Origin: JBNKFV01 sp050290265
GTDB taxonomy: Bacteria; Pseudomonadota; Gammaproteobacteria; Pseudomonadales; Cellvibrionaceae
Length of the DNA: 64,000 nt
Assembly (NCBI GenBank): GCA_050290265.1
Contig: JBNKHI010000005.1
Span: 1 to 64,000, forward strand
Direction of reading: 5' to 3'
Below, in pieces: positions 1-9,473 of this stretch. The number at the start of each line of letters is the position of its first letter. The first letter of the stretch is position 1. The position numbers were made by a program, and so were the translations under genes. The notes beneath the pieces are model-generated. The model saw only the letters and a program-made list of their open reading frames with translations. It did not search any database and was not told the DNA's origin.

Positions 1-405
1 TTTGCTGTTCGTAACTCTGGCGTGCATGCGGTTGTTGAAGGTGCTGGCGATCACTGCTGTGAGTATATGACTGGTGGCATAGTAACCGTGCTCGGTCCTA
101 CCGGGGTTAATTTTGGTGCGGGTATGACCGGTGGTTTTGCCTATGTACTTGATCAAGATAATACCTTTGTTGATAAGTACAACCATGAATTGATTGATAT
201 CCAGCGAGTCAATACGGAATCCCTGGAAGGGCATCGCAGTCACTTGCGAGGCATTATTCAAGAATATGTTGCAGAAACGCAAAGCGAATGGGGTCAGTCA
301 TTGCTTGATAATTTCTCGGATTATGCGGGTAAGTTTTGGCTGGTTAAACCGAAGGCAGCCAGCTTGGCTGGACTGCTAAACAGCGTAAAGCAACGAGGTG
401 AATAA
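1..405 (+). CDS. gltB: Glutamate synthase large subunit, C-terminal end (partial)
   Basis: This is the last 134 codons of the large (alpha) subunit of NADPH glutamate synthase, cut by the window edge. The frame is open from base 1 and encodes the C-terminal glutamate synthase beta-helix (GXGXG) domain, seen in the stretch AVRNSG-AVVEGAGDHCCEYMTGG and the glycine-rich GPTGVNFGAGMTGGFAYV. The large subunit hydrolyses glutamine and passes ammonia to 2-oxoglutarate. The small-subunit gene gltD follows after 49 bases on the same strand, the usual order in proteobacteria, so the two are probably co-transcribed. The identification is firm; only the missing N-terminus limits it. Confidence 0.95.
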   Translation, partial: FAVRNSGVHAVVEGAGDHCCEYMTGGIVTVLGPTGVNFGAGMTGGFAYVLDQDNTFVDKYNHELIDIQRVNTESLEGHRSHLRGIIQEYVAETQSEWGQSLLDNFSDYAGKFWLVKPKAASLAGLLNSVKQRGE

Positions 406-454
406 GCCTTAGCTTATTCACCTGGTTAAAAAGATTTGTAGAGGCCGAAATTCT

Positions 455-1873
455 ATGTCAGGACGTTTGCAAAATAATTTCCAGTTTCTCGATGTGGGGC
501 GCCAGGATCCCAGTAAAAAGGATATCCACACCCGTAAAACCGAGTTTGTGGAAATTTATCAACCGTTCACAGAAGACCAGGTGGAAAATCAATCGCATCG
601 CTGTCTCGAGTGCGGTAACCCTTACTGTGAATGGAAGTGCCCGGTACATAATTTGATTCCAAACTGGCTTAAGCTAGTGTCGGAAGGCAATATTTTTGAA
701 GCGGCCAATTTAAGTCACCAAACTAACTCGCTGCCAGAAGTATGTGGCCGCGTATGCCCACAAGACCGTCTCTGTGAGGGCGCTTGTACCCTCAATGATG
801 GTTTTGGGGCAGTGACAATCGGGAATGCCGAAAAATATATTACCGACACCGCTTTTGCGATGGGCTGGAAGCCAGACATGTCAAATGTCGTCTGGACCGA
901 TAAAAAGGTCGCGGTAATTGGCGCGGGTCCTGCTGGTATCGGTTGCGCCGACGTATTAGTTCGCAATGGTGTTAAGCCGGTAGTGTTTGATAAATATCCG
1001 GAAATTGGTGGTTTACTGACGTTTGGCATCCCGGAATTTAAACTGGAGAAGTCTGTACTCTCTCGTCGACGCGAAATATTCACCGAGATGGGCGTGGAGT
1101 TTCGGTTAAATACTGAAGTTGGCAAAGACATCAGTATGGCAGAGTTGCTGAATGAGTATGACGCAGTGTTTATGGGAATGGGCACTTATACTTACATGAA
1201 AGGCGGATTTCCTGGCGAGGATTTGTCTGGCGTTTACGATGCATTGCCGTTTTTAATTTCTAACGTGAATCGCAATCTGGGTTTTGAAAAAAGTCCGGAA
1301 GAGTTTATTTCTGTTGCTGGTAAGCGTGTTGTTGTGCTGGGCGGTGGCGATACCGCTATGGACTGTAATAGAACCTCTATACGTCAGGGGGCCGCTGCGG
1401 TCACCTGTGCATATCGTCGCGATGAAGAAAATATGCCTGGCTCTAAACGCGAAGTGGCGAATGCCCGTGAAGAAGGGGTTGAATTTTTGTTTAACCGCCA
1501 ACCCATTGCAGTTGTTGGTGAGTCTAAGGTTGAAGGTATTAAAGTTGTCACAACTGCGCTGGGCGAGCCCGATGAAAATGGTCGGCGGCGCCCGGAACCT
1601 ATTCCTGGCAGTGAGGAGATTTTACCTGCTGACGTTGTGTTAATTGCCTTCGGCTTTAGACCTAATCCCGCTGATTGGTTTGGCGAGAATGGTGTTGATA
1701 CGAATGATTGGGGCGGCGTTGTGGCTCCAGAACAGCAAACCTATAAGTTCCAAACCAGTAATCCCAAAGTGTTTGCCGGTGGCGATATGGTGCGCGGTTC
1801 TGATTTGGTTGTAACGGCTATCTGGGAAGGTAGGCAGGCTGCTGAAGGTATTCTTGATTATTTGGATGTGTAG
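455..1873 (+). CDS. gltD: Glutamate synthase [NADPH] small subunit
   Basis: GltD (472 aa, usual length) passes electrons from NADPH through FAD and Fe-S clusters to the GltB subunit for glutamate synthesis from glutamine and 2-oxoglutarate. The N-terminal third holds two cysteine clusters (CLECGNPYCEWKCPVHN and CGRVCPQDRLCEGAC) that bind [4Fe-4S] centres. It is followed by an FAD-binding GAGPAGIGCADVL fold and a second dinucleotide fold, VVVLGGGDTAMDCNR, for NADPH. The ATG has an AGAGG ribosome site about ten bases upstream. The gene follows gltB and is closed by a hairpin terminator just downstream. Confidence 0.97.
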   Translation: MSGRLQNNFQFLDVGRQDPSKKDIHTRKTEFVEIYQPFTEDQVENQSHRCLECGNPYCEWKCPVHNLIPNWLKLVSEGNIFEAANLSHQTNSLPEVCGRVCPQDRLCEGACTLNDGFGAVTIGNAEKYITDTAFAMGWKPDMSNVVWTDKKVAVIGAGPAGIGCADVLVRNGVKPVVFDKYPEIGGLLTFGIPEFKLEKSVLSRRREIFTEMGVEFRLNTEVGKDISMAELLNEYDAVFMGMGTYTYMKGGFPGEDLSGVYDALPFLISNVNRNLGFEKSPEEFISVAGKRVVVLGGGDTAMDCNRTSIRQGAAAVTCAYRRDEENMPGSKREVANAREEGVEFLFNRQPIAVVGESKVEGIKVVTTALGEPDENGRRRPEPIPGSEEILPADVVLIAFGFRPNPADWFGENGVDTNDWGGVVAPEQQTYKFQTSNPKVFAGGDMVRGSDLVVTAIWEGRQAAEGILDYLDV

Positions 1874-1890
1874 AGAAAATCTGCGTGTGA

Positions 1891-1917
1891 AAAAGGGGCT
1901 TTTAGGCCCTTTTTTTA
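1891..1917 (+). terminator. Rho-independent terminator after gltD
   Basis: A run of A, then GGGGCT-TTT-AGGCCC, forms a stem of about nine pairs with one G-G mismatch, followed by seven T. It lies 18 bases past the gltD stop codon and before hemE, so it probably ends the gltBD transcript. Confidence 0.75.
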
Positions 1918-2045
1918 TGGCTAGTATTTAGAGGGATATTACAGCTATTGGCCTAGAAGGCTTAAGTTGTTGAATGGTAATTTACAATGGGAACGGGTAG
2001 ATTAGGCCGCCAGTTACATTGTTTCGGAGTTAATAAAGGTAATAC

Positions 2046-3110
2046 ATGGCTGAGTTGAAAAATGATCGTATGATCCGCGCGTTGCTAAAGCAACCTGTGG
2101 ACGTTACCCCGGTTTGGATGATGCGACAAGCAGGCAGGTATCTGCCAGAGTATCGTGCTACACGGGCCAAAGCTGGCGATTTTATGGCGCTGTGTTCTAA
2201 CCCCGAGCTCGCTTGTGAAGTGACGCTGCAGCCTCTTGCCCGCTATCCCTTAGATGCGGCGATACTATTTTCCGACATCCTGACTATTCCCGATGCCATG
2301 GGGTTGGGATTGTATTTTGAAGCCGGTGAAGGGCCTCGGTTTAAAAAGACCGTGCGTACTGAAAAAGAAGTAGCGGCATTGTCTGTTATTAAGCCTGCGC
2401 AAGACTTGCCCTATGTGATCGATGCGGTGTCATTGATTCGGCGCGAATTGAACGGAAGCGTACCTCTCATTGGGTTTTCTGGAAGTCCATGGACGCTGGC
2501 AACGTATATGATTGAAGGCGGTTCCAGTAAAGACTTTCGCCATGCGAAGCGGCTTATGTATAACCAGCCGGAGGTCATGGATCAATTGTTGGCGGTTTTA
2601 GCGGATTCTGTCACGGTTTATTTGAATGCTCAAATCGAGGCTGGCGCACAAATTGTACAGATTTTTGACTCTTGGGGCGGAGCTTTGTCGCACGATGCAT
2701 ATCAGCGTTTCTCTTTAGCGCCAATGCAGAGAATTATCGACGGTTTAATAAAAGAGCATGAGGGACGCGAGGTTCCGATCATACTGTTTACTAAAGGTGG
2801 TGGGCAGTGGCTGGAGTCAATGGCTAATACTGGCGCTCATTGTCTGGGGTTGGACTGGACTACGGATATTGGTCAGGCCCGCAAGCGAGTTGGAGATAAA
2901 GTGGCGTTGCAGGGGAATATGGACCCCGCAGTTCTCTATGCCAGTCCAGAACAGATTCGGTCCGAAGTAGGGCGAATTCTTGCGAGCTACGGCTCCGGAA
3001 CGGGGCACGTATTTAATTTGGGGCACGGCGTTACACCCGAGGTGGATCCCGCTCACGCTGGGGCCTTTTTTGATGCCGTCCATCAGTTATCCGGCCGCTA
3101 TCATGGTTAG
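2046..3110 (+). CDS. hemE: Uroporphyrinogen decarboxylase
   Basis: HemE (354 aa, normal length) removes four carboxyl groups from uroporphyrinogen III to give coproporphyrinogen III in cytosolic haem synthesis. Both family signatures are present: PVWMMRQAGRYLPEYR near residue 22, which carries the substrate-binding arginines, and GFSGSPWTLATYMIEGG near residue 143. The C-terminal HVFNLGHGVTPEVDP is also typical. The ATG is preceded by AAAGG. The gene stands alone: the gltD terminator lies upstream and a 163-base gap separates it from the next gene. Identification is secure. Confidence 0.97.
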   Translation: MAELKNDRMIRALLKQPVDVTPVWMMRQAGRYLPEYRATRAKAGDFMALCSNPELACEVTLQPLARYPLDAAILFSDILTIPDAMGLGLYFEAGEGPRFKKTVRTEKEVAALSVIKPAQDLPYVIDAVSLIRRELNGSVPLIGFSGSPWTLATYMIEGGSSKDFRHAKRLMYNQPEVMDQLLAVLADSVTVYLNAQIEAGAQIVQIFDSWGGALSHDAYQRFSLAPMQRIIDGLIKEHEGREVPIILFTKGGGQWLESMANTGAHCLGLDWTTDIGQARKRVGDKVALQGNMDPAVLYASPEQIRSEVGRILASYGSGTGHVFNLGHGVTPEVDPAHAGAFFDAVHQLSGRYHG

Positions 3111-3273
3111 ATATAATTGTTGGCGCTAGACACGTGTTGCACTAAGTGCTAAAACCTGAACGATATAGCGCTCTGATATGGTGCTTGTCTCGAATATAAT
3201 TATTAGAAAAGTGGTCTTGCTTTTGGCTTGGCTCGTTGGTCGGCAACGTTAGTCTAATTACTGAGGGCGTGGG

Positions 3274-4629
3274 GTGGCAGTTAAACAAGTAAAAATAATG
3301 GTTAACGAACTAACGATAGGTATGTTTGTTTCCAGCTTGGATAGGCCGTGGACCCAGACGCCTTTCCCTTTGCAAGGCTTTTATATCCGTACGTCTGAAG
3401 AGTTGAAGGAGCTTAAAGCCCACTGTAATTACGTCTACATTGATGTGGTCAAAGGCCGTGGCCCAATTCCCCTCAATAATTTAAAAGTCCATAAGCCCGG
3501 TGCTAAAGGGCCCGGACGTGCAACAAAGCACGCTAAGGGAAACTTTGATGTCGCCCCGCTAAAAATTCGCCGAGAAGTCTACCCCGCCGTTGAGGAACCC
3601 CTTAAAAAAGAAGTGAAAATTGCCAAGCAGCTGCATCAGCGGGTTTACTCTGCCGTGGGTGAGGTGATGCAGCATGTGGCAGATGGTGGCACCGTGCCGG
3701 TATTGGAAGCAAAGCGTGCCGCCAGTGAAATGGTGGATAGCGTATTGCGTAATCCCGACGCCTTTACCTGGCTTAGTCGTGTTAGGGAGGCTGATGAGTA
3801 TACATACAGCCACGCTGTCAGGTCGGCTGTTTGGGCAATTGTATTTGGTCGGCATATAGGGTTGCCTAAGGGTGACCTGGACACGCTCGCAATGGGCGTG
3901 ATTCTAAAAGACATTGGCAAGACTAAGTTACCGCGCGACTTGTTGCTTAAGAATAATCGAACTCCCCGAGAAGAAGCTGAATACGAGAAGTTTGTTGAGT
4001 TGGGCGTCGAAATGTTGCGCAGTACTGAAAATGTCGAGCCACGAAGTATCGCTGTCGTAAAAACCCACTGTGAGCGGATTAATGGCAGTGGATTCCCCAG
4101 CCACTTGCGAGGCGATAAAATTCCGTTGCTTGGGAAAATCGCTGGTATTGTGACATTTTATGATAATACGACGAACCCCCGCGGTGAGAGTTTTCCATTA
4201 GCGCCCTCAAAAGCCGTCGCCAAATTATATGAACTCCGTAATGTTGAGTTTCAGGAAGAGCTGGTGGTTGAGTTTATCCGTGCTATTGGCTTGTACCCCA
4301 CGGGAACACTGGTCGAATTAAGCACTGGTGAAGTGGGTGTTGTCGTTGAGCAAAACTTTGAACGGCGATTAAAGCCCCGAATAATGCTCGTGCTTGATGC
4401 GGTGAAAGATCCTCTCGATAAACCTGTCTTGTTTGATCTTGCAGATGATGAGCGCAAAAAGCAGGAGTTAATTGATTCTGGCAAGAAACATCTCTACGAA
4501 GTCGAAAAAGTGGAAATAGCTCGGGATTTAGAGCCTGGGAGCTATGACATTGATATTGCGAGTATTCGCGATGATTATTTGTTTAAGCGTGAGCGTTCCG
4601 GTTTTTTATCTTTCTTGCGCAGAGATTAA
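3274..4629 (+). CDS. DUF3391 / HD-GYP-type protein with degenerate active site
   Basis: A 451-aa cytoplasmic protein with an N-terminal DUF3391 region (residues 1-65) and a C-terminal HD-GYP-type domain (about 165-330). Proteins of this layout are usually c-di-GMP phosphodiesterases. Here several metal ligands are changed. The HD pair reads K212-D213 (ILKDIGK), the helix His is replaced by Phe (KFVELG near 241), the HH pair reads H265-C266, the GYP motif is G273-F-P, and the later VADxYDA reads IVTFYDN. H180 is kept. The domain is therefore probably non-catalytic and may act as a receptor or scaffold. The start is a GTG with GAGGG six bases before it. It faces psd across a shared terminator. 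Confidence 0.85.
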   Translation: MAVKQVKIMVNELTIGMFVSSLDRPWTQTPFPLQGFYIRTSEELKELKAHCNYVYIDVVKGRGPIPLNNLKVHKPGAKGPGRATKHAKGNFDVAPLKIRREVYPAVEEPLKKEVKIAKQLHQRVYSAVGEVMQHVADGGTVPVLEAKRAASEMVDSVLRNPDAFTWLSRVREADEYTYSHAVRSAVWAIVFGRHIGLPKGDLDTLAMGVILKDIGKTKLPRDLLLKNNRTPREEAEYEKFVELGVEMLRSTENVEPRSIAVVKTHCERINGSGFPSHLRGDKIPLLGKIAGIVTFYDNTTNPRGESFPLAPSKAVAKLYELRNVEFQEELVVEFIRAIGLYPTGTLVELSTGEVGVVVEQNFERRLKPRIMLVLDAVKDPLDKPVLFDLADDERKKQELIDSGKKHLYEVEKVEIARDLEPGSYDIDIASIRDDYLFKRERSGFLSFLRRD

Positions 4630-4650
4630 CTGCATAGTGCGGCGATCTGA

Positions 4651-4684
4651 ATGAGAAAACCACGGAATTCCGCGGTTTTCTCAT
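4651..4684. terminator. Bidirectional terminator between the HD-GYP gene and psd
   Basis: ATGAGAAAACC and GGTTTTCTCAT form the arms of a long, nearly perfect palindrome (one A-C mismatch) with a short CGGAATTCCG core. It sits between two convergent genes, 21 bases past one stop and 30 past the other. The A and T runs lie within the stem, so it can serve both strands. Confidence 0.75.
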
Positions 4685-4714
4685 TCTGGCCCTAATAGGT
4701 AAGGGACTCGGTGT

Positions 4715-5569
4715 TTATTTTGTTAATCGGTGGCCAAGTGCTGAACCCATAACTGTTGGGGTATTGGCTTTGTAGGTTTCTAACCATTCGACTTGTTCTT
4801 CTCCAAATAATACGATGGCTGTCGATCCCAGTTTAAAGCGGCCCAGCTCGGCGCCTTTTTCCAGAACGATTGGACTGTCGAGACCATAGCGAGTGCTGCG
4901 CACCTCCCGCTTTATCGGAGTGATAAGTCCCGCCCAAACAGTTTCAATACTGGCGACAATCATTGCACCGACCAATACGACCGCCATTGGGCCGCTTTCC
5001 GTATCGAAAATACAGGCAACACGCTCGTTACGGGCAAATAGGCGTGGAACATGTTGTGCGGTAGTTTCATTAACAGAAAATAAGTCGCCCGGAATGTGGA
5101 CCATTTCCATCAATGTACCACGCAGGGGCATGTGTACCCGGTGGTAGTCCTTCGGGGATAAGTAAACGGTTGCAAAACAACCATTCTGAAACGGTGCCGC
5201 GCGCGCTCCATCGCCACCCAGTAATTCCACTAAACTGTAGTCTTGGCCTTTCGCTTGAAATATTCTGCCGAAGCTAATATTGCCAAGCTGGCTAATACAG
5301 CCATCAGCTGGCGCAACGACGCTGATAGGGTTCTCGTCTATCGGGCGAGCGTCAGGTTTAAGCGCACGAGTGAAAAAGTCGTTGAAGGACGTGTAAGCAA
5401 GTGGATCGGGTTCCAAGGCTTCACTCATGTCAACTTTATAACGTGCTACAAACCAGCTTGTGAAGGAATTCTTTATCCAGCCAATACTGGTATTGGCAAG
5501 GTAGCCTGCGAGTCGAGATAGCAGTGTTTGTGGTATTAAGTACTGTAGAAGGATAAAAAGTATGTTCAT
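4715..5569 (-). CDS. psd: Phosphatidylserine decarboxylase proenzyme
   Basis: Psd (284 aa) decarboxylates phosphatidylserine to phosphatidylethanolamine at the inner membrane. The self-cleavage motif LGST is at residues 247-250, where S249 becomes the pyruvoyl group of the small subunit. The triad context APADG (D89) and DYHRVHMP (H143, H146) is also present. The N-terminus is hydrophobic (MNILFILLQYLIPQ), fitting membrane association. It is the last gene of the minus-strand set rsgA, HDOD protein, rhodanese, psd. psd and rsgA are neighbours in E. coli, and psd neighbours the rhodanese gene in Pseudomonas. No clear ribosome site precedes the ATG. Confidence 0.96.
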   Translation of the reverse strand: MNILFILLQYLIPQTLLSRLAGYLANTSIGWIKNSFTSWFVARYKVDMSEALEPDPLAYTSFNDFFTRALKPDARPIDENPISVVAPADGCISQLGNISFGRIFQAKGQDYSLVELLGGDGARAAPFQNGCFATVYLSPKDYHRVHMPLRGTLMEMVHIPGDLFSVNETTAQHVPRLFARNERVACIFDTESGPMAVVLVGAMIVASIETVWAGLITPIKREVRSTRYGLDSPIVLEKGAELGRFKLGSTAIVLFGEEQVEWLETYKANTPTVMGSALGHRLTK

Positions 5570-5639
5570 TAAGCTGGTCTGTTTGTCGATGGGGTTGGTT
5601 CTACGTGTTTGTTTGTGTTGAGTTGTTAACTGATAGCCT

Positions 5640-6461
5640 TTAGGTTTCTACCGGGGTGTCTTCCCGGTTACCCCATTCAGCCCAGGAACCATCGTAAGCA
5701 CGAATATCGAATCCGAGTATTTTCCCCAGTAGATAAGTAAAGCCCGAGCGGTGGTGGCTTTGGCAGTGCGTCACTAACTGCTTGCTGTCATCAATGCCGA
5801 GTTCTGACAATTTTTCCCGGGCATCTTCGCGAATGCGCAGGTGGCGTTGAGGGTCCATCATCTGGGTCCATTCGCAATTAACTGCGCCAGGTATATGGCC
5901 TCCTTTGGCCGCGACAACTTTCTCACCGCGATATTCTTGCGGACTCCGTGCGTCCCATACTAAAAAGTTGGTTTTTGATAATGAAGAGATGATCTCTTCT
6001 GCAGTGGCCCGGTAGTGGGTATCCAGGGTGAGTTCAGGAGCAGTTGCTTGCGCCTGGTTAATCGTCTGTTCCGTCGGTAAATTGTCGGCCAGCCAGGCTT
6101 GTAAACCGCCGTTCACATATGAATAGTGTGGGTGTTGAATCATATCCAGGGTCCAGATAAAGCGCCCTGCCCAGCCGCCGCCTTCATCGTCATAAACTAC
6201 GTAGTGGGTGTCCGCTGTATGTCCAAGGCTGGCGAATAGCGCTTGGAGTTGTTCTTGTGTCGGAAGTTTATTGGGTACGGGTGCTAGGCCACACATCAAT
6301 TTTTTCGGTTCGACATGAATAGCTCCAGGGATGTGATGTTGGAGGTAATTCTGTTCACTGCTCACGTCAACGATGACAATATTGTTGTGGGCTTTCGCAT
6401 TTGTCAGCTGTGCTAATAGTTGTGCGGGTTCAACGAGAAGAGGTAATGCCGGTTGAGTCAT
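5640..6461 (-). CDS. Two-domain rhodanese (thiosulfate or 3-mercaptopyruvate sulfurtransferase)
   Basis: A 273-aa cytosolic sulfurtransferase built of two rhodanese domains (about 8-125 and 150-268). Only the second carries the catalytic cysteine, in VTHCQSHHRSGFT, followed by the typical C-terminal DGSWAEWGN. The loop CQSHHRS decides whether thiosulfate or mercaptopyruvate is preferred. It has no acidic residues and resembles Pseudomonas RhdA more than SseA, so thiosulfate is the likelier donor (inference). Start ATG with AGGA six bases upstream. It lies between the HDOD gene and psd on the same strand. Confidence 0.9.
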   Translation of the reverse strand: MTQPALPLLVEPAQLLAQLTNAKAHNNIVIVDVSSEQNYLQHHIPGAIHVEPKKLMCGLAPVPNKLPTQEQLQALFASLGHTADTHYVVYDDEGGGWAGRFIWTLDMIQHPHYSYVNGGLQAWLADNLPTEQTINQAQATAPELTLDTHYRATAEEIISSLSKTNFLVWDARSPQEYRGEKVVAAKGGHIPGAVNCEWTQMMDPQRHLRIREDAREKLSELGIDDSKQLVTHCQSHHRSGFTYLLGKILGFDIRAYDGSWAEWGNREDTPVET

Positions 6462-6552
6462 AGCGGTTCCTGAGATTGTTCGTTTCGCGCATTGTAGCTC
6501 AGGTAATCCGCGAGTGGGTGAGACAGTGGATTATTTGTTGTGATGCACAGTA

Positions 6553-8199
6553 TCACTTCGCTCTGGTTTTACTCGCGAATACTTGAATACCGCGGCTCAG
6601 ATAATGGCTTATCTGGCGTGCTTCCTGATAATCCTCATGACTGATTAGTGGTGCACGCAAACAGACCAGCGCAATGGGTTCTTTGCCGTAAAAGACGGAT
6701 ATTAATGCACAGTAGAAGCTGTCTAGCGGTATTTGGCCAATTGAAGTGGGTGGGAGCGTTTGGTTGAGCGCACTGGCCAAGGGTTTTGGTAGCGACTTAT
6801 GGAGGCTTTTGAGTTTGCTTGGTGTCACTAATAATCCGGCAGGTTTGGTAAAAAGTTGTCGTAATAGTGGTGATTGACTCTCCGGTAACGACAGCTTGCA
6901 ATGATAAAGTGGTTCGTCACTACTGATGCCGTTGCGATAACGTGTTTGCAGTAAGGTCTGTGATTTATTCAAACCTAGAATTGCCACCTGTTCTATCCCT
7001 AAACCGTCGTGCAAAGCGTCTACTGCTGTATGCATGAGTTGATGCAGATTGGTAAATTGCGCACTTCGTTCCAACAACCTGGTTTTATTGGTTTGCAGTA
7101 GCGCCAGATTGCGAAACCGCTGCCGAGTGGTTTCTTGCAGTGGTGCTTGAGTCTGGGATTCGCTTGGCTCTCCCTGTGAGTGCAGTGGCTTGAGGTATGA
7201 ATGCTGTTTGAAATCACCCAGTAATCTATGTGCCGGGTGGTCGCCTGGTGTCAAGCCAACAAGTGGTTCAAGCTCTGCCGCAACGCGGTGACAAATACCA
7301 ATGACATCGTCGACGGGTATTGCCAGCAGGCGCCCAAGGATTTTGTACCAGCGCAAAGTGTGCCTGCTGCGCCAGTCATCGTATGCTGATGTGACTAATT
7401 GATTGCATAAGAATGCAGGCCAGAAGGGGCGCTGGCTCAGTTGTCGCGCTTCCAGGCTGTAGTCGCGCCAATCCCACCACTGAGCATCCGCAAGTGTATG
7501 GGTGCGGGCAAGAAAACGGAGCTTGCGATCAGAATTAAGCTTTGCTCCTTCGCGCAAGCTATCTGGTAGCGCCCAGAGGTTAATAGCACTTTGCAATACT
7601 TGTTTTAGCGAGCAGCCCAGCCCCAACTGTTCAGCCTCAGCTAAGGTATACATCGGGTTTGCGATCAGGCCTCGAAGCTTCAAACAGTGTTCCGGTGCGA
7701 TATGCCACAGCCCCCATTGGTAGGCATTGGTGAGTAACGCTTGAAGGTAAGCATCATCGGCAATTGTTTGGCCCCTGCGCGCATGCAAGGCCCGGTTGAA
7801 ATGTGCCGCAAAAAGGCTTTGTTGGAGCGCCAGCCCATAGCCATGAACGCCCTCATTTTTGGTCAGATCTTGAGCCGAAAATTCTTTAGCTCTTTGTACT
7901 GACTGTTGCACATCGCTGATGCCTAAGAGGGAAACGGCGTGCAGTAAACTGCTGGCTTCAGTTTGCTGAGTCGCCAGGCGTCGATTGGCTTTCATGATAA
8001 TACGTAGAGTGAGAACAGGATCTGTAGCAATGATGTTGGCAAGGCGTTGATTATTGGTCGCAGGTCTACTTAACTCTCGCAAAATATTCGCTTTACTTTC
8101 CGCACTGACGGGCAGATTGGCTTTTTGGAGCTTGTCCTGCCAATAGCGCAGGTCGTGTGTTGGCGGCAGCGTGGTTTCAACAACGTGCTGTTGAGTCAT
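6553..8199 (-). CDS. HDOD-domain protein with C-terminal GAF-like region
   Basis: A 548-aa soluble protein. Residues about 15-240 match the HDOD pattern: substrates of this family include LANIIATDPVLTLRIIMKANRRL and then LLGISDVQ, typical of HDOD output or sensing domains related to HD hydrolases but without phosphodiesterase residues. Residues about 370-540 look like a GAF-type sensor fold (TAVDALHDGLGIEQVAILGL at its start). HDOD proteins are tied to bacterial signalling and motility control; the ligand here is unknown. It starts five bases after the rsgA stop, so the two are probably translated from one mRNA. AGGA lies nine bases before the ATG. Confidence 0.8.
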   Translation of the reverse strand: MTQQHVVETTLPPTHDLRYWQDKLQKANLPVSAESKANILRELSRPATNNQRLANIIATDPVLTLRIIMKANRRLATQQTEASSLLHAVSLLGISDVQQSVQRAKEFSAQDLTKNEGVHGYGLALQQSLFAAHFNRALHARRGQTIADDAYLQALLTNAYQWGLWHIAPEHCLKLRGLIANPMYTLAEAEQLGLGCSLKQVLQSAINLWALPDSLREGAKLNSDRKLRFLARTHTLADAQWWDWRDYSLEARQLSQRPFWPAFLCNQLVTSAYDDWRSRHTLRWYKILGRLLAIPVDDVIGICHRVAAELEPLVGLTPGDHPAHRLLGDFKQHSYLKPLHSQGEPSESQTQAPLQETTRQRFRNLALLQTNKTRLLERSAQFTNLHQLMHTAVDALHDGLGIEQVAILGLNKSQTLLQTRYRNGISSDEPLYHCKLSLPESQSPLLRQLFTKPAGLLVTPSKLKSLHKSLPKPLASALNQTLPPTSIGQIPLDSFYCALISVFYGKEPIALVCLRAPLISHEDYQEARQISHYLSRGIQVFASKTRAK

Positions 8200-8204
8200 G
8201 CGGT

Positions 8205-9224
8205 TCAGTCCTGCAGGCTTTGTAGAATATGCTGGCAGCTAGCATAGCGTAATGGTGAAATTTTGCCTTCTGCCAGCGCATTTTTGATTGCGCAGCCGGG
8301 TTCATGCTGGTGTTTACAGTCACGGAATTTGCAGTAGCCGAGTAGCGGACGAATCTCAATAAACCCTGAGAGTACCTGGTCAGCTTCAATATGAGCCAGT
8401 GCAAACTCTCGAATACCAGGCGAGTCAATTAAATCGCCGCCTGCAGGAAAGTGAAATAATTTGGCTGTTGTCGTCGTATGGGTGCCCTTTTGTGTCGCTT
8501 CAGATAGAGCTCCGACACGGGTATTTGCATCTGGTAGCAATGCATTAATTAGTGATGACTTACCAACCCCGGACTGGCCGACAAATACACTAATCTTGTC
8601 GGTAAGATGCTCTTGCAATTGCACCAGGCTTTCGGTTTGCTGGCTGGACACTTCAAGAACGGTGTAGTTCAGAGATCGGTACTGGCTGATTAGGGCGTTG
8701 ATGAAAGCTCTATTGCTATCATCAATTCGATCTATTTTGTTGACTAAAATAATGGGCGTAATATTGAGGGTTTCGGTGGCAACCAAATAGCGATCGACTA
8801 GGTTGGCGTGGGGTTCAGGGTAGGGGGCGATAACAATGACTACCTGATCTATGTTGGCGGCGACGACTTTCATGTTGCCGTAGGCGTCAGGTCTACTGAG
8901 TTCTGATTTGCGATCCAGGACTGCAACAATGACTCCGAGTTCGCGCCCTTGGCGCCAAATCACTTTGTCCCCCGTCACCAGCGAACCGAGGTTGGCACGT
9001 AAATGACATTTTTGGCGCAGTCCCGCGTCATCACAATCGATGGCCTCTACTTCTACCTGAGTGCCAAAGTGAGCAATAATCAAACCGTTTCGCTCTTCGC
9101 CTAAATCGCCATCAGCAATTTCTTCTTGGGCCTTCACTCCGCGTTTGGCCGCACGTTTGGCGCGTTCGTCTTGGATTTTTTGAATGCGCCAATTTTGACG
9201 GCGGTTTAATTGTCGTTTTGCCAT
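8205..9224 (-). CDS. rsgA: Small ribosomal subunit biogenesis GTPase RsgA
   Basis: RsgA (339 aa) is a circularly permuted GTPase that checks late maturation of the 30S subunit. Motifs appear in the permuted order: NKID (G4) first, then the P-loop GQSGVGKSSLIN (G1), then DSPG (G3). An OB-fold precedes the GTPase part, and a C-terminal zinc-binding segment (GYCKFRDCKHQHEPGCAIK) follows it. The basic N-terminus (KRQLNRRQNWRIQK) is typical. The gene is divergent from orn, as in E. coli and Pseudomonas, and leads the minus-strand group ending in psd. Confidence 0.96.
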   Translation of the reverse strand: MAKRQLNRRQNWRIQKIQDERAKRAAKRGVKAQEEIADGDLGEERNGLIIAHFGTQVEVEAIDCDDAGLRQKCHLRANLGSLVTGDKVIWRQGRELGVIVAVLDRKSELSRPDAYGNMKVVAANIDQVVIVIAPYPEPHANLVDRYLVATETLNITPIILVNKIDRIDDSNRAFINALISQYRSLNYTVLEVSSQQTESLVQLQEHLTDKISVFVGQSGVGKSSLINALLPDANTRVGALSEATQKGTHTTTTAKLFHFPAGGDLIDSPGIREFALAHIEADQVLSGFIEIRPLLGYCKFRDCKHQHEPGCAIKNALAEGKISPLRYASCQHILQSLQD

Positions 9225-9473
9225 GGAAAAAGATAGGCCTTTTCAGATAACTAGATTAACAGTGCGTGACTCGGGCAACTGCCGTTGCGAATCGAGGCCT
9301 TGATGTGTTTGCCGAGCTGAACAAGCTTTGATTATAACGTGTTTTTTCGGCAAAAAGCCGGCTAAACTTCTTAGCTACAACAGACTGTGACTGAAACCTT
9401 TGTTGCAACAGTTTCTTTTACGTTGCCATTCATGTGTTTAACCAAAAGGCAGATTCCCTTGTTAACTGAAAAT

